A stretch of DNA of 5,272 nucleotides, taken from Deltaproteobacteria bacterium RIFCSPLOWO2_02_56_12 (GTDB lineage Bacteria > Desulfobacterota > Binatia > UBA9968). How positions within the stretch are numbered: the stretch's first letter is position 1; every line of letters starts with the position of its first letter. Shown piece after piece: positions 1 to 5,272 of this stretch. Position numbers and translations under genes: made by a program. The stretch is from contig MGRY01000152.1 in assembly GCA_001799045.1 (NCBI GenBank), forward strand, positions 1-5,272, given 5' to 3'. Under the pieces are notes generated by a model. That model was not told where the DNA came from, did not search any database, and saw only the letters and a program-made list of their open reading frames with translations.

Positions 1-279
1 AGCAGAGAGGGCGTGGCCTCACGGTCTTCTCCAATTCCCGGCAGGGGAATCTCGTGTTCGTTGCTAGCGCTGGGATGATTTGCACCGGGCCAGGCTACTT
101 CTCCAACGCATTTAACCCGGGACAACTTGCCCGCTTACGCCGCTTTTTTCTTCTTGAGATGGAACTTGATCTGATAGCCGGCAAGCTCAGCGAGCTCAAA
201 TAGCTGGGCGATCTGTTTGGACAAGGAGTAGGCCGCCTTCCTGGCAATCGGAATCCCTAATTATTTTTTCTTAATATTT
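1..279. other. Left flank without a convincing complete gene
   Basis: No full-length gene is visible here. The + strand is open in one frame from base 3 to the stop at 201-203 (66 codons, entering from outside the window). The - strand is open from 260 to 135. The two overlap, so at most one is likely to be coding. The + frame could be the end of a gene that begins left of the window, but I do not recognise its product. From about 255 onward the sequence becomes AT-rich, as expected on entering a promoter region. I see no tRNA, rRNA or CRISPR repeat. Confidence 0.5.
135..260 (-). pseudogene. Possible C-terminal remnant of a lost gene (transposase-like tail)
   Basis: This minus-strand frame of 41 codons ends in TAA (135-137) and is closed upstream by TAA at 261-263. 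It has no ATG start and no ribosome binding site, so it cannot be a whole gene. The deduced peptide looks coding rather than random. It has an amphipathic stretch (SLSKQIAQLFELAELAGYQ) followed by a basic tail ending HLKKKKAA, and most codons end in G or C. Basic C-terminal tails next to non-coding sequence are common in transposases, so an insertion-sequence remnant is one reading. I cannot name a family. Alternatives are a shadow of the + frame on the opposite strand, or a chance open frame. Confidence 0.25.
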
Positions 280-310
280 GGAAAACCCATCAATCACGAT
301 TGGGTTTCCC
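280..310. promoter_or_regulatory. Interrupted inverted repeat, candidate activator-binding site
   Basis: The left arm GGAAAACCCA (280-289) and right arm TGGGTTTCCC (301-310) are separated by 11 bases. The core AAACCCA/TGGGTTT pairs perfectly over 7 bases, and the outer GGA/TCC match if one base is allowed to slip. The centre is at about 295, roughly 107 bp upstream of the start of transcription predicted from the sigma-54 element. That distance is typical of upstream activator sequences bound by sigma-54 enhancer-binding proteins. The dyad and its position are seen; the function is inferred. It has no following T-run on the + strand, so it does not look like a terminator in that direction. 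Confidence 0.4.
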
Positions 311-375
311 AAGCTTTCCGCTTTTCAAGGCGCGAATTTCAGTAGCCATTTTCTTTTCAGACCGCTAAACGGCCT

Positions 376-391
376 TGGCACTTTTTTTGCA
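376..391 (+). promoter_or_regulatory. Sigma-54 (RpoN) -24/-12 promoter of the molybdenum hydroxylase operon
   Basis: The element reads TGGCACTTTTTTTGCA. It matches the RpoN consensus TGGCAC-N5-TTGCA throughout, with the invariant GG (377-378) and GC (389-390) at the required spacing. The T-tract just before GC is typical of strong RpoN sites. Transcription should start near 401-402, giving a leader of about 42 bases before the ATG at 444. Sigma-54 promoters need an ATP-driven enhancer-binding protein, so the operon is predicted to be silent unless its signal is present. No such regulator lies in the window. Confidence 0.72.
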
Positions 392-443
392 TTTTCAACT
401 ACTTATCAGCTTCCCTTGAAAAACAGAAAAGAGGAGGCCGCTT

Positions 444-1313
444 ATGATCATACCCGAGTTTGAATACGTTTCACCGCAAAGCGTGCAGGAGGCCTGCGCC
501 CTACTGGTCCAGTATGGCGACAGCGCCAGGGTGCTGGCCGGTGGCAGCGACCTGCTGGTCAAGATGAAGGACGGCCTGATGAAGCCCGCGTATCTCGTCT
601 CGCTGAAGAACTTGGACAGTCTGAAAGCGATTCGCTACGAGACCGGCACGGGCGTCATTATCGGGGCCCGGGCAACTCACAATGAGGTGATGAACAACCG
701 CCTTCTACAGGAAAAGTACCGCTCTGTCTGCGAGGCGGCCCACTCCATGGCGGCCGACCAGATTAGAAACATCGGCACTGTCGGCGGCAATCTGGTGAAC
801 GCCGTCCCCTCGGCCGATTTGCCGCCCATCCTCATAGCGCTGGATGCCCGGGCGCGGATTGTGGGAAGCAGCGGGGAGAGAACCATTGCGCTAGAAGACT
901 TCTTCCTTGGACCAGGCAAGACTGTGCTCGAGAAGGGCGAGATCCTGGCGGCAATCATCATCCCGGATCAGCCGACGACCGGCAGCAACTACATCAAGTT
1001 CGGCCTGCGTCGGGCAGGGGCGCTGGCAGTGGCCGGCGTGGCCAGTAGCGTGACGGTCAGCGACGGTACCTGCCGGGACGTTCGCGTCGTACTCGGCGCC
1101 GTGGCGCCGACGCCGATGCGAGCACGTCAGGCCGAGAACGTTCTCCGCGGCAAGAAGATCAGCCGGGAACTCATCGATGAAACGGGGAGAATCGCCGCGG
1201 CGGAATCAAAACCTATCAGCGATATCCGGGGCAGCATCGAGTATCGGCGCAACCTCGTCAACGTACTGACAAGGCGCTCGCTGAAGGCGGCCATCGAAAA
1301 GGGCCACATTTAA
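444..1313 (+). CDS. Molybdenum hydroxylase FAD-binding medium subunit (CoxM/HcrB-like)
   Basis: This 289-residue protein is the flavin subunit of a xanthine dehydrogenase-family enzyme. It takes electrons from the [2Fe-2S] subunit and passes them to an external acceptor; no export signal is visible, so it is presumably cytoplasmic. Two FAD pyrophosphate-binding motifs are visible: AGGSD at residues 32-36 and GTVGGN at 111-116, the latter followed by PSADLPP (122-128). Residues about 1-175 form the FAD-binding domain, and about 180-283 the CO-dehydrogenase-flavoprotein C-terminal domain. The length is normal for CoxM-type subunits. It lacks the cysteine-rich insert that carries a [4Fe-4S] cluster in 4-hydroxybenzoyl-CoA reductase beta subunits, having only scattered single cysteines such as C18 and C96. 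The start is set by GAGGAGG at 431-437, 6 bases before the ATG. It is the first gene of the operon, downstream of a sigma-54 promoter, and ends 19 bases before the next gene. The family assignment is firm; the substrate is unknown. Confidence 0.93.
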   Translation: MIIPEFEYVSPQSVQEACALLVQYGDSARVLAGGSDLLVKMKDGLMKPAYLVSLKNLDSLKAIRYETGTGVIIGARATHNEVMNNRLLQEKYRSVCEAAHSMAADQIRNIGTVGGNLVNAVPSADLPPILIALDARARIVGSSGERTIALEDFFLGPGKTVLEKGEILAAIIIPDQPTTGSNYIKFGLRRAGALAVAGVASSVTVSDGTCRDVRVVLGAVAPTPMRARQAENVLRGKKISRELIDETGRIAAAESKPISDIRGSIEYRRNLVNVLTRRSLKAAIEKGHI

Positions 1314-1319
1314 GCGTGC

Positions 1320-1326
1320 AGGAGGT
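1320..1326 (+). promoter_or_regulatory. Ribosome binding site that fixes a GTG start
   Basis: AGGAGGT, a full match to the anti-Shine-Dalgarno sequence, lies 6 bases before the GTG at 1333. It decides for this GTG over the downstream GTG codons of the same frame, giving the small subunit about 10 residues ahead of its first beta strand. Confidence 0.8.
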
Positions 1327-1332
1327 ATATTT

Positions 1333-1824
1333 GTGGGTACGGCTATTAAAAAAGGCAAACTTCACGTAGTGACATTAACCGTCAACGGCGAGGAACACGC
1401 AGTGCTCGTCAAGGCTAATACGACGCTGCTGGATCTGCTCCGCGAGGAGTTCGACTACACGGGGACTAAAAAAGGTTGCGAACTGGGCGACTGTGGCGCC
1501 TGCACGGTCCTGATGGACGATAGGCCCGTCAACTCCTGCCTCGTCCTGGCCGTCGAGGCCGATGGCCACTCCTTCACGACCATCGAAGGCGTGGAACAGG
1601 GCGGCAAGCTGGACCGGCTCCAGGAGGAGTTCATCAACCAGGCCGCCGTCCAGTGCGGCTACTGCTCGCCGGGGATGATTCTTTCCGGCAAGGCGCTGCT
1701 GATGCGCAATCCCCATCCCACCGAGCGCGAAGTCCGCGAGGCTATAGGCGGAAACCTTTGCCGCTGCACCGGCTACGTCCGGATTGTCAAGGCGATCCTG
1801 GCTGCCGCAGAGGCTAACAGTTAG
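1333..1824 (+). CDS. Molybdenum hydroxylase [2Fe-2S] small subunit (CoxS/HcrC-like)
   Basis: This 163-residue iron-sulfur subunit relays electrons between the Mo centre and FAD. Both cluster signatures are intact. The N-terminal plant-ferredoxin-type cluster is bound by C49, C54, C57 and C69 (GCELGDCGACT region). The C-terminal four-helix domain binds the Mo-proximal cluster through C108, C111, C143 and C145 (QCGYCSPGM and NLCRCTGY motifs). Q107, just before the third cysteine pair, is the conserved glutamine that contacts the pterin cofactor in the family. The length matches known family members (about 160 residues). There is no twin-arginine signal, so the complex should be cytoplasmic. Translation starts at GTG with a perfect ribosome binding site. 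It sits between the FAD and Mo subunits in the M-S-L order known from cox operons. Function as an electron-transfer subunit is near certain; the partner substrate is not known. Confidence 0.96.
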   Translation: MGTAIKKGKLHVVTLTVNGEEHAVLVKANTTLLDLLREEFDYTGTKKGCELGDCGACTVLMDDRPVNSCLVLAVEADGHSFTTIEGVEQGGKLDRLQEEFINQAAVQCGYCSPGMILSGKALLMRNPHPTEREVREAIGGNLCRCTGYVRIVKAILAAAEANS

Positions 1825-1839
1825 CGAGGAGGGTAAAGA

Positions 1840-4143
1840 ATGAGCGAAGCAACCACTAAAGAATTTTCGGTAATCGGCAAGAGCGTCCCCAAGATCGACG
1901 CCCGCGACAAGGTGACCGGCCGGGCCAAATACACGGGCGACTTGAAGGTGACCGGCATGCTCATCGGCAAGATCCTGCGCAGCCCCCACGCCCACGCGCG
2001 GATCCTCAGCATCGATACCTCCAAGGCGGAGCAACTCCCGGGCGTCGAGGCCGTCATTACGGCGAAGGACGTTCCAGCGACCTTTTACGGCATCTCCCCG
2101 GCCCGCTACGACGAGACCATACTCGCCATCGAAAAAGTGCTCCAGGTCGGCGACAAGGTTGCAGCCGTGGCCGCGGTGGACGAGGAGACCGCCGTCAAGG
2201 CGCTCGGATTGATCGACGTCGAATACGAGGTGCTGCCGGCGGTTCTGGACCCTCTCAGGGCGATGGATGAAGATCAGCCCCAGATACACCCGCAGTACGA
2301 GCGCAACATCAGCGTAGAGATACACCAGGACTTCGGCGACGTAGAAATGGCTTTCCAACAGAGCCACCTCGTCCGGACCGATCGCTTTCAGGGGAATCGG
2401 GCCACCCATGTCCCCATGGAGCCTCATGCCGCCATCAGCAAGTGGGAGAACGGCAAGCTCACCATCTGGTCCAGCACTCAATCGCCTCATTATTTTCAGT
2501 ACCACATCGCCCGCGTGTTCGGTCTGAAGATGGGCGATGTGCGCGTGATCAAGCCCACTGTCGGCGGCGGCTTTGGCGGCAAGCTGGAGCCGTCGGCGGC
2601 CGAGTACGTCAGCGCCGCGCTGGCGATGAAAACCGGCCGCCCGGTGAAGATAGTCTTTGACCGCAAGGAGGTTTTCTTTCATAACCGGGGACGGCACGCC
2701 CAGCACATCGAGCTGACCACCGGCGTTACCAAAGAAGGCAAGATTCTGGGGGTGCATGGCAAGTACATCATCGACGGCGGGTCATACACCAGCCTGGGCA
2801 TCGCCTCGGCGTATTACGCGGGAGCGATGCTGCCGCTCATCTACGAGTTCGACCACTTCAAGTTCGATTGCTTCCGCGTGCACACGAACCTGCCCTCTTG
2901 CGCCGCGCAGCGGGGCCACGGCGCTCCGCAGCCACGCTTCGCCTTCGAGAGCCAACTGGACATGATCGCCAAAGAGCTGGGCATGGACCCTATCGAAATC
3001 CGCAAGGTGAACGCGCGACGGCCCAATACCATGACGCTCAACGATCTAAAGGTCAACTCCTGTGAGTTCATGGCTTGTCTGGAAAAGGCCAGGGAGATTT
3101 CCGGCTGGGTAGGGAAGAAGGGCAAGCTCCCGCCGGGACAGGGCATCGGCATAGGATGCGGCGGCTTTATCACCGGCGCCGGTTACCCCATCTACCGTAC
3201 CCGGCTGCCCCACGCTGCGGCCATCGTCAAGGTTAGCGAGCAGGGCGATATCGCTACGCTCTATATCGGGGCGGTGGATATCGGCCAGGGGTCCGACACG
3301 ATTCTTGCGCAGATGGCGGCCGAAGCCATCGGCATCAACTACGAGGATATGCGGATCGTATCGGCCGACACCGAGACGACGCCCCACGATTTCGGCGCAT
3401 ACGCCAGCCGCCAGACGCTCATGTCCGGCCACGCTGTCAAGCAGGCCGGCGAGGAGGTCAGGCGTCAAATCATCGAGCTGGCGGCCGAGTTGCTCGAGGC
3501 CAGCGTGGCGGACCTGGACATCGACCGGCGCGTCATCTTCGTCAAGGGCAGCCCGGAAAAGATGCTGCCCTTCGAGACCGTTGCCAACGAGTTCTTCATT
3601 CGCAAGGGACCGTTGATGGGCAAAGGCAGTTACACCCCGCCGAAGCTGGGGGGCAAGTTCAAGGGAGCGGCTGTCGGCACATCCCCGGCCTACAGCTTTG
3701 CCGCGCAGATCAGCCAGGTGGAGGTCGACGAGGAGACCGGCCAGGTGATGGTCACCAATGTGTGGGACGTGCACGACTGCGGCACGGTGATCAATCCGAA
3801 CCTCCTGCACGCGCAGGTCGAGGGCGCTCTATTCATGGGCATGGGCGAGGCGATGTACGAGCAAGTCGTGTTCGACGACAAGGGCAGACCTCTCAACGCC
3901 AATCTGGGCGAATACCGCGTGCCGACAGCCCTGGACGTGCCCCAGGTGATCTCAGAACTGGTGGACAGCTATGAGCCCGCCGGTCCGTGGGGGGTTAAAG
4001 AAGTGGGCGAAGGCGCCACGCTTCCCACTATGGGCTCCTACGCGAACGCCATCTACGACGCCATCGGCGTCCGCCTCTATGACCTGCCCCTCACACCCGA
4101 GAAAGTTTGGCGCGCTATTCACGAGAGGAAGAAGCCGTCTTAG
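1840..4143 (+). CDS. Molybdenum hydroxylase molybdopterin-binding large subunit (CoxL/XdhA/HcrA-like)
   Basis: This 767-residue catalytic subunit binds the Mo-pterin cofactor and is full length for the family. The N-terminal hammerhead domain (about 15-125) contains VTGRAKYTGD (25-34) and SPHAHARI (48-55). The first Mo-binding domain (about 140-380) has PMEPHA (192-197), the cofactor loop GGGFGGK (242-248) and the active-site loop AAQRGHGAPQ (355-364), where R358 aligns with the substrate-orienting arginine of xanthine dehydrogenase. The second domain (about 400-740) has GQGSDT (482-487), YASRQT (521-526) and GVKEVGEG (718-725), with E724 as the predicted catalytic base. The GQGSDT, ADTETTPHD and ASRQT pattern is closest, from memory, to 4-hydroxybenzoyl-CoA reductase alpha subunits (about 769 residues). 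The CO dehydrogenase loop AYRCSFR, with its Cu-binding cysteine, is absent. The start follows AGGAGG at 1827-1832 with a 7-base spacer. The substrate is probably an aromatic or heterocyclic compound, by inference. No maturation gene (xdhC or coxDEF type) follows it in the window. Confidence 0.94.
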   Translation: MSEATTKEFSVIGKSVPKIDARDKVTGRAKYTGDLKVTGMLIGKILRSPHAHARILSIDTSKAEQLPGVEAVITAKDVPATFYGISPARYDETILAIEKVLQVGDKVAAVAAVDEETAVKALGLIDVEYEVLPAVLDPLRAMDEDQPQIHPQYERNISVEIHQDFGDVEMAFQQSHLVRTDRFQGNRATHVPMEPHAAISKWENGKLTIWSSTQSPHYFQYHIARVFGLKMGDVRVIKPTVGGGFGGKLEPSAAEYVSAALAMKTGRPVKIVFDRKEVFFHNRGRHAQHIELTTGVTKEGKILGVHGKYIIDGGSYTSLGIASAYYAGAMLPLIYEFDHFKFDCFRVHTNLPSCAAQRGHGAPQPRFAFESQLDMIAKELGMDPIEIRKVNARRPNTMTLNDLKVNSCEFMACLEKAREISGWVGKKGKLPPGQGIGIGCGGFITGAGYPIYRTRLPHAAAIVKVSEQGDIATLYIGAVDIGQGSDTILAQMAAEAIGINYEDMRIVSADTETTPHDFGAYASRQTLMSGHAVKQAGEEVRRQIIELAAELLEASVADLDIDRRVIFVKGSPEKMLPFETVANEFFIRKGPLMGKGSYTPPKLGGKFKGAAVGTSPAYSFAAQISQVEVDEETGQVMVTNVWDVHDCGTVINPNLLHAQVEGALFMGMGEAMYEQVVFDDKGRPLNANLGEYRVPTALDVPQVISELVDSYEPAGPWGVKEVGEGATLPTMGSYANAIYDAIGVRLYDLPLTPEKVWRAIHERKKPS

Positions 4144-4171
4144 GGGCAAGGCTTAAGGGAGCATGAGCATC
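4144..4171. other. Convergent intergenic gap
   Basis: Only 28 bases separate the stop of the + strand operon (TAG 4141-4143) from the stop of the - strand gene (TAA at 4172-4174). I see no GC-rich hairpin followed by a T-run on either strand, so no intrinsic terminator can be called. Transcripts may run into the opposite gene or end by Rho. Confidence 0.5.
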
Positions 4172-5164
4172 TTAGATCTTGAAATCGTCCAGGGTGTTGG
4201 GGGCAAAAAGGCTCTTTAAATCGGGCTTCTTTTTGATCAGCCCTTGCTCATGGGCATATTGCGTGAGGGTTTCGAGGACATGCCGGTTGGGCTCTAGCCC
4301 GTAGGGCCAAAAATCCTCGCCGAGAATCTCCCTTTGCTGCTCCATTTCCGCAATCGACCAAACGAGCATGTACTTAAGAGCGGAAAATTCGTACATCGCC
4401 TCCTGACAAAGCCGTTTGGACTCCGAGAAAGCTTTATATAAATTCTGGGCGACCCAGGGATATTTCTGATACACCTCTTCCCGCAAGGCAACGATGTGCA
4501 TAATAGGGAAAATTTTCGTGCGTCGGTAATAGTCCGCTTCCACCTCCCGAAAATCGGCAATCAACCGTCGCACTTTCGGCGAGCGCCTCACAAAGGGCAA
4601 GGGCATATGAGCCGCCATCATGGCATCGATCTCTCCCTGCTCCAACATGGCCGAGAGAGTCTGCTCCGGCCCTATGGGTCGAATATCGACGCCCCGGGGT
4701 AAATCGTGCTTGATTTTATCCTCCCGCCCCGGCTGCTCCTCACTGCCCGTAAACCACTTCATCTGCTCCGGCTTGACACCGTACTCGTGCTGCAAAATCC
4801 CCCGCGCCCAAATCGCCATGGTGATCTGGTATTCGGAGACACCAATGCGCTTCCCAACCAAATCCGCGGGCTTCCTGATTCCGGAATCCGTATTAATATA
4901 AATGCAGGAGTGGCGAAAGGTCCTCGAAGGGAAGACCGGGATCGCGATGAATTTAGGAAAGCCCTTTTCCCGCGCTATAAGATAGGAGCTCATAGAGAGT
5001 TCTGCGGCGTCGAACTCCTGATATCGAAGCATCCGCCAAAAAGTCTCCTCGACGCGGAGCGGCAGATAGGTGAGCTCCACTCCTTCCACCTCCACCCTTC
5101 CCTCCTGAAGGGCGCGCGTGCGGTCGTAATCCCAACATGCCAAGGTGAGATGCAATTTTCCCAT
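4172..5164 (-). CDS. 4,5-dihydroxyphthalate decarboxylase-like protein (periplasmic-binding-protein fold)
   Basis: This 330-residue protein starts with LTLACWDYDRT (residues 6-16), the opening typical of proteins annotated as 4,5-dihydroxyphthalate decarboxylase (Pht5-like). Such proteins have the two-lobed fold of solute-binding proteins. Other family-like segments are AELSMSSY (54-61), IPVFPSRTFRHSCIY (75-89), DLVGKRIGVSEYQ (101-113) and a C-terminal EDFWPYG stretch. There is no signal peptide or lipobox, so it should be cytoplasmic, which favours an enzyme or sensor over an ABC-transporter binding protein. The start at 5164 is chosen because AGGAG lies 7 bases upstream; the frame stays open to 5266, but that ATG would put the palindrome at 5234-5249 and this ribosome binding site inside the gene. 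Base composition is lower in GC than the facing operon. Most members of this family are uncharacterised, so decarboxylation of a phthalate-type acid is plausible but unproven. Confidence 0.8.
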   Translation of the reverse strand: MGKLHLTLACWDYDRTRALQEGRVEVEGVELTYLPLRVEETFWRMLRYQEFDAAELSMSSYLIAREKGFPKFIAIPVFPSRTFRHSCIYINTDSGIRKPADLVGKRIGVSEYQITMAIWARGILQHEYGVKPEQMKWFTGSEEQPGREDKIKHDLPRGVDIRPIGPEQTLSAMLEQGEIDAMMAAHMPLPFVRRSPKVRRLIADFREVEADYYRRTKIFPIMHIVALREEVYQKYPWVAQNLYKAFSESKRLCQEAMYEFSALKYMLVWSIAEMEQQREILGEDFWPYGLEPNRHVLETLTQYAHEQGLIKKKPDLKSLFAPNTLDDFKI

Positions 5165-5171
5165 TCTCTTT

Positions 5172-5177
5172 CTCCTC
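5172..5177 (-). promoter_or_regulatory. Ribosome binding site deciding the start at 5164
   Basis: On the minus strand GAGGAG lies 7 bases before the ATG at 5164-5162. The in-frame ATG at 5179-5177 overlaps this site and has no site of its own, so it is unlikely to be used. Confidence 0.75.
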
Positions 5178-5190
5178 ATCCATTGAAGTA

Positions 5191-5220
5191 ACCATAACGT
5201 TTCATAGATAGAGCCGGCAA
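5191..5220 (-). promoter_or_regulatory. Weak candidate sigma-70-type promoter
   Basis: On the minus strand TTGCCG (5220-5215) and TATGGT (5196-5191) are 18 bases apart. Matches to the -35 and -10 consensus are partial, with TTG and TAT..T kept. The position, about 27 bases before the start codon at its near edge, is sensible for the minus-strand gene. No sigma-54 element is visible upstream of this gene, in contrast to the operon. Confidence 0.25.
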
Positions 5221-5267
5221 GTTTTAAAGAGTATGGGGCTTTAGCCCATTCCTTTGACGCCGGCAAG
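5213..5267. repeat. Small palindrome flanked by direct repeats (REP-like)
   Basis: GCCGGCAAG occurs at 5213-5221 and again at 5259-5267 in the same orientation. Between them lies ATGGGGCTTTAGCCCAT (5233-5249), whose core GGGCT-TT-AGCCC is a near-perfect 12-base palindrome. GGGCTAAAGCCC-type palindromes recur as dispersed intergenic elements in some genomes, so a REP-like element is possible. The same 9-mer GCCGGCAAG also occurs at 177-185 in the left flank. Only one palindrome copy is in the window, so dispersion cannot be judged. Confidence 0.35.
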
Positions 5268-5272
5268 AAATT

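Noticed and set aside
278..463. 61-codon + strand frame upstream of the operon
   Set aside because: It starts at a TTG with no ribosome binding site, runs through the dyad and the sigma-54 element, and overlaps the start of the FAD subunit gene. Its start lies upstream of the predicted transcript.
1375..2757. 460-codon open frame on the minus strand
   Set aside because: It lies wholly antisense to the [2Fe-2S] and Mo subunit genes, whose motifs are unmistakable. Long antisense frames are a common by-product of G/C-rich third positions. It has no recognisable domain.
3046..3810. 254-codon open frame on the minus strand
   Set aside because: It is antisense to the conserved second Mo-binding domain and is the same codon-bias shadow effect.
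1840..4143. True aerobic CO dehydrogenase (coxL form I)
   Set aside because: The diagnostic AYRCSFR loop with the Cu-binding cysteine is absent; the corresponding loop reads AAQRGHG.
4141..4200. Bidirectional intrinsic terminator between the convergent genes
   Set aside because: No stable GC-rich stem with a T-run is visible on either strand in the short gap.
4172..5164. ABC-transporter periplasmic binding protein
   Set aside because: No signal peptide or lipobox follows the supported start, and no permease or ATPase gene is adjacent within the window, although the fold family is shared.
4706..5191. 161-codon + strand frame
   Set aside because: It is antisense to the well-supported minus-strand gene, with no known motifs.
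5165..5266. 34-residue N-terminal extension of the decarboxylase-like protein
   Set aside because: The upstream ATG would place the palindrome and the good Shine-Dalgarno sequence inside the gene. The family's conserved N-terminus begins right after the ATG at 5164.

Overview
The window is ordinary-looking bacterial chromosome. GC is moderately high in the main operon and visibly lower at the left edge and in the right-hand gene. It holds three co-directional genes (444-4143, + strand) for a complete three-subunit molybdenum hydroxylase of the xanthine dehydrogenase / CO dehydrogenase / 4-hydroxybenzoyl-CoA reductase superfamily. A convergent gene (4172-5164, - strand) encodes a 4,5-dihydroxyphthalate decarboxylase-like protein with a periplasmic-binding-protein-type fold. 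The sequence does not settle the species. The mix of an anaerobe-style molybdenum hydroxylase, a strong sigma-54 promoter and a dihydroxyphthalate-decarboxylase-like gene would suit a Desulfobacterota-like or related environmental bacterium with aromatic-compound metabolism. That placement is inference.

Layout: positions 1-279 are a flank without a convincing complete gene. It includes a short minus-strand reading frame (135-260) that reads like the C-terminal tail of a lost gene, possibly a transposase. Positions 280-443 are the regulatory region of the operon. An interrupted inverted repeat (280-310) lies about 107 bp upstream of the predicted start of transcription, and a near-perfect sigma-54 -24/-12 element lies at 376-391. 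An untranslated leader of roughly 42 bases then ends in a strong ribosome binding site. The operon order is FAD subunit (444-1313), [2Fe-2S] subunit (1333-1824), molybdopterin subunit (1840-4143). Gaps are 19 and 15 bases, and each gene has its own strong Shine-Dalgarno sequence. A 28-base gap separates the operon from the convergent gene. Positions 5165-5272 hold that gene's leader, a weak candidate promoter, and a small palindrome flanked by direct repeats.

How it works together: the molybdopterin subunit should oxidise or reduce an organic substrate at Mo. Electrons pass through the two [2Fe-2S] clusters of the small subunit to FAD in the medium subunit. Active-site motifs resemble the 4-hydroxybenzoyl-CoA reductase / aromatic hydroxylase branch more than true CO dehydrogenase. 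The FAD subunit lacks the cysteine-rich [4Fe-4S] loop that defines real 4-hydroxybenzoyl-CoA reductases, so the substrate remains unknown. The neighbouring decarboxylase-like gene loosely supports an aromatic or N-heterocyclic acid pathway. The most notable observation is the sigma-54 promoter with a possible upstream activator site, which implies inducible control by an enhancer-binding protein encoded outside the window. I found no evidence of an unprecedented system.
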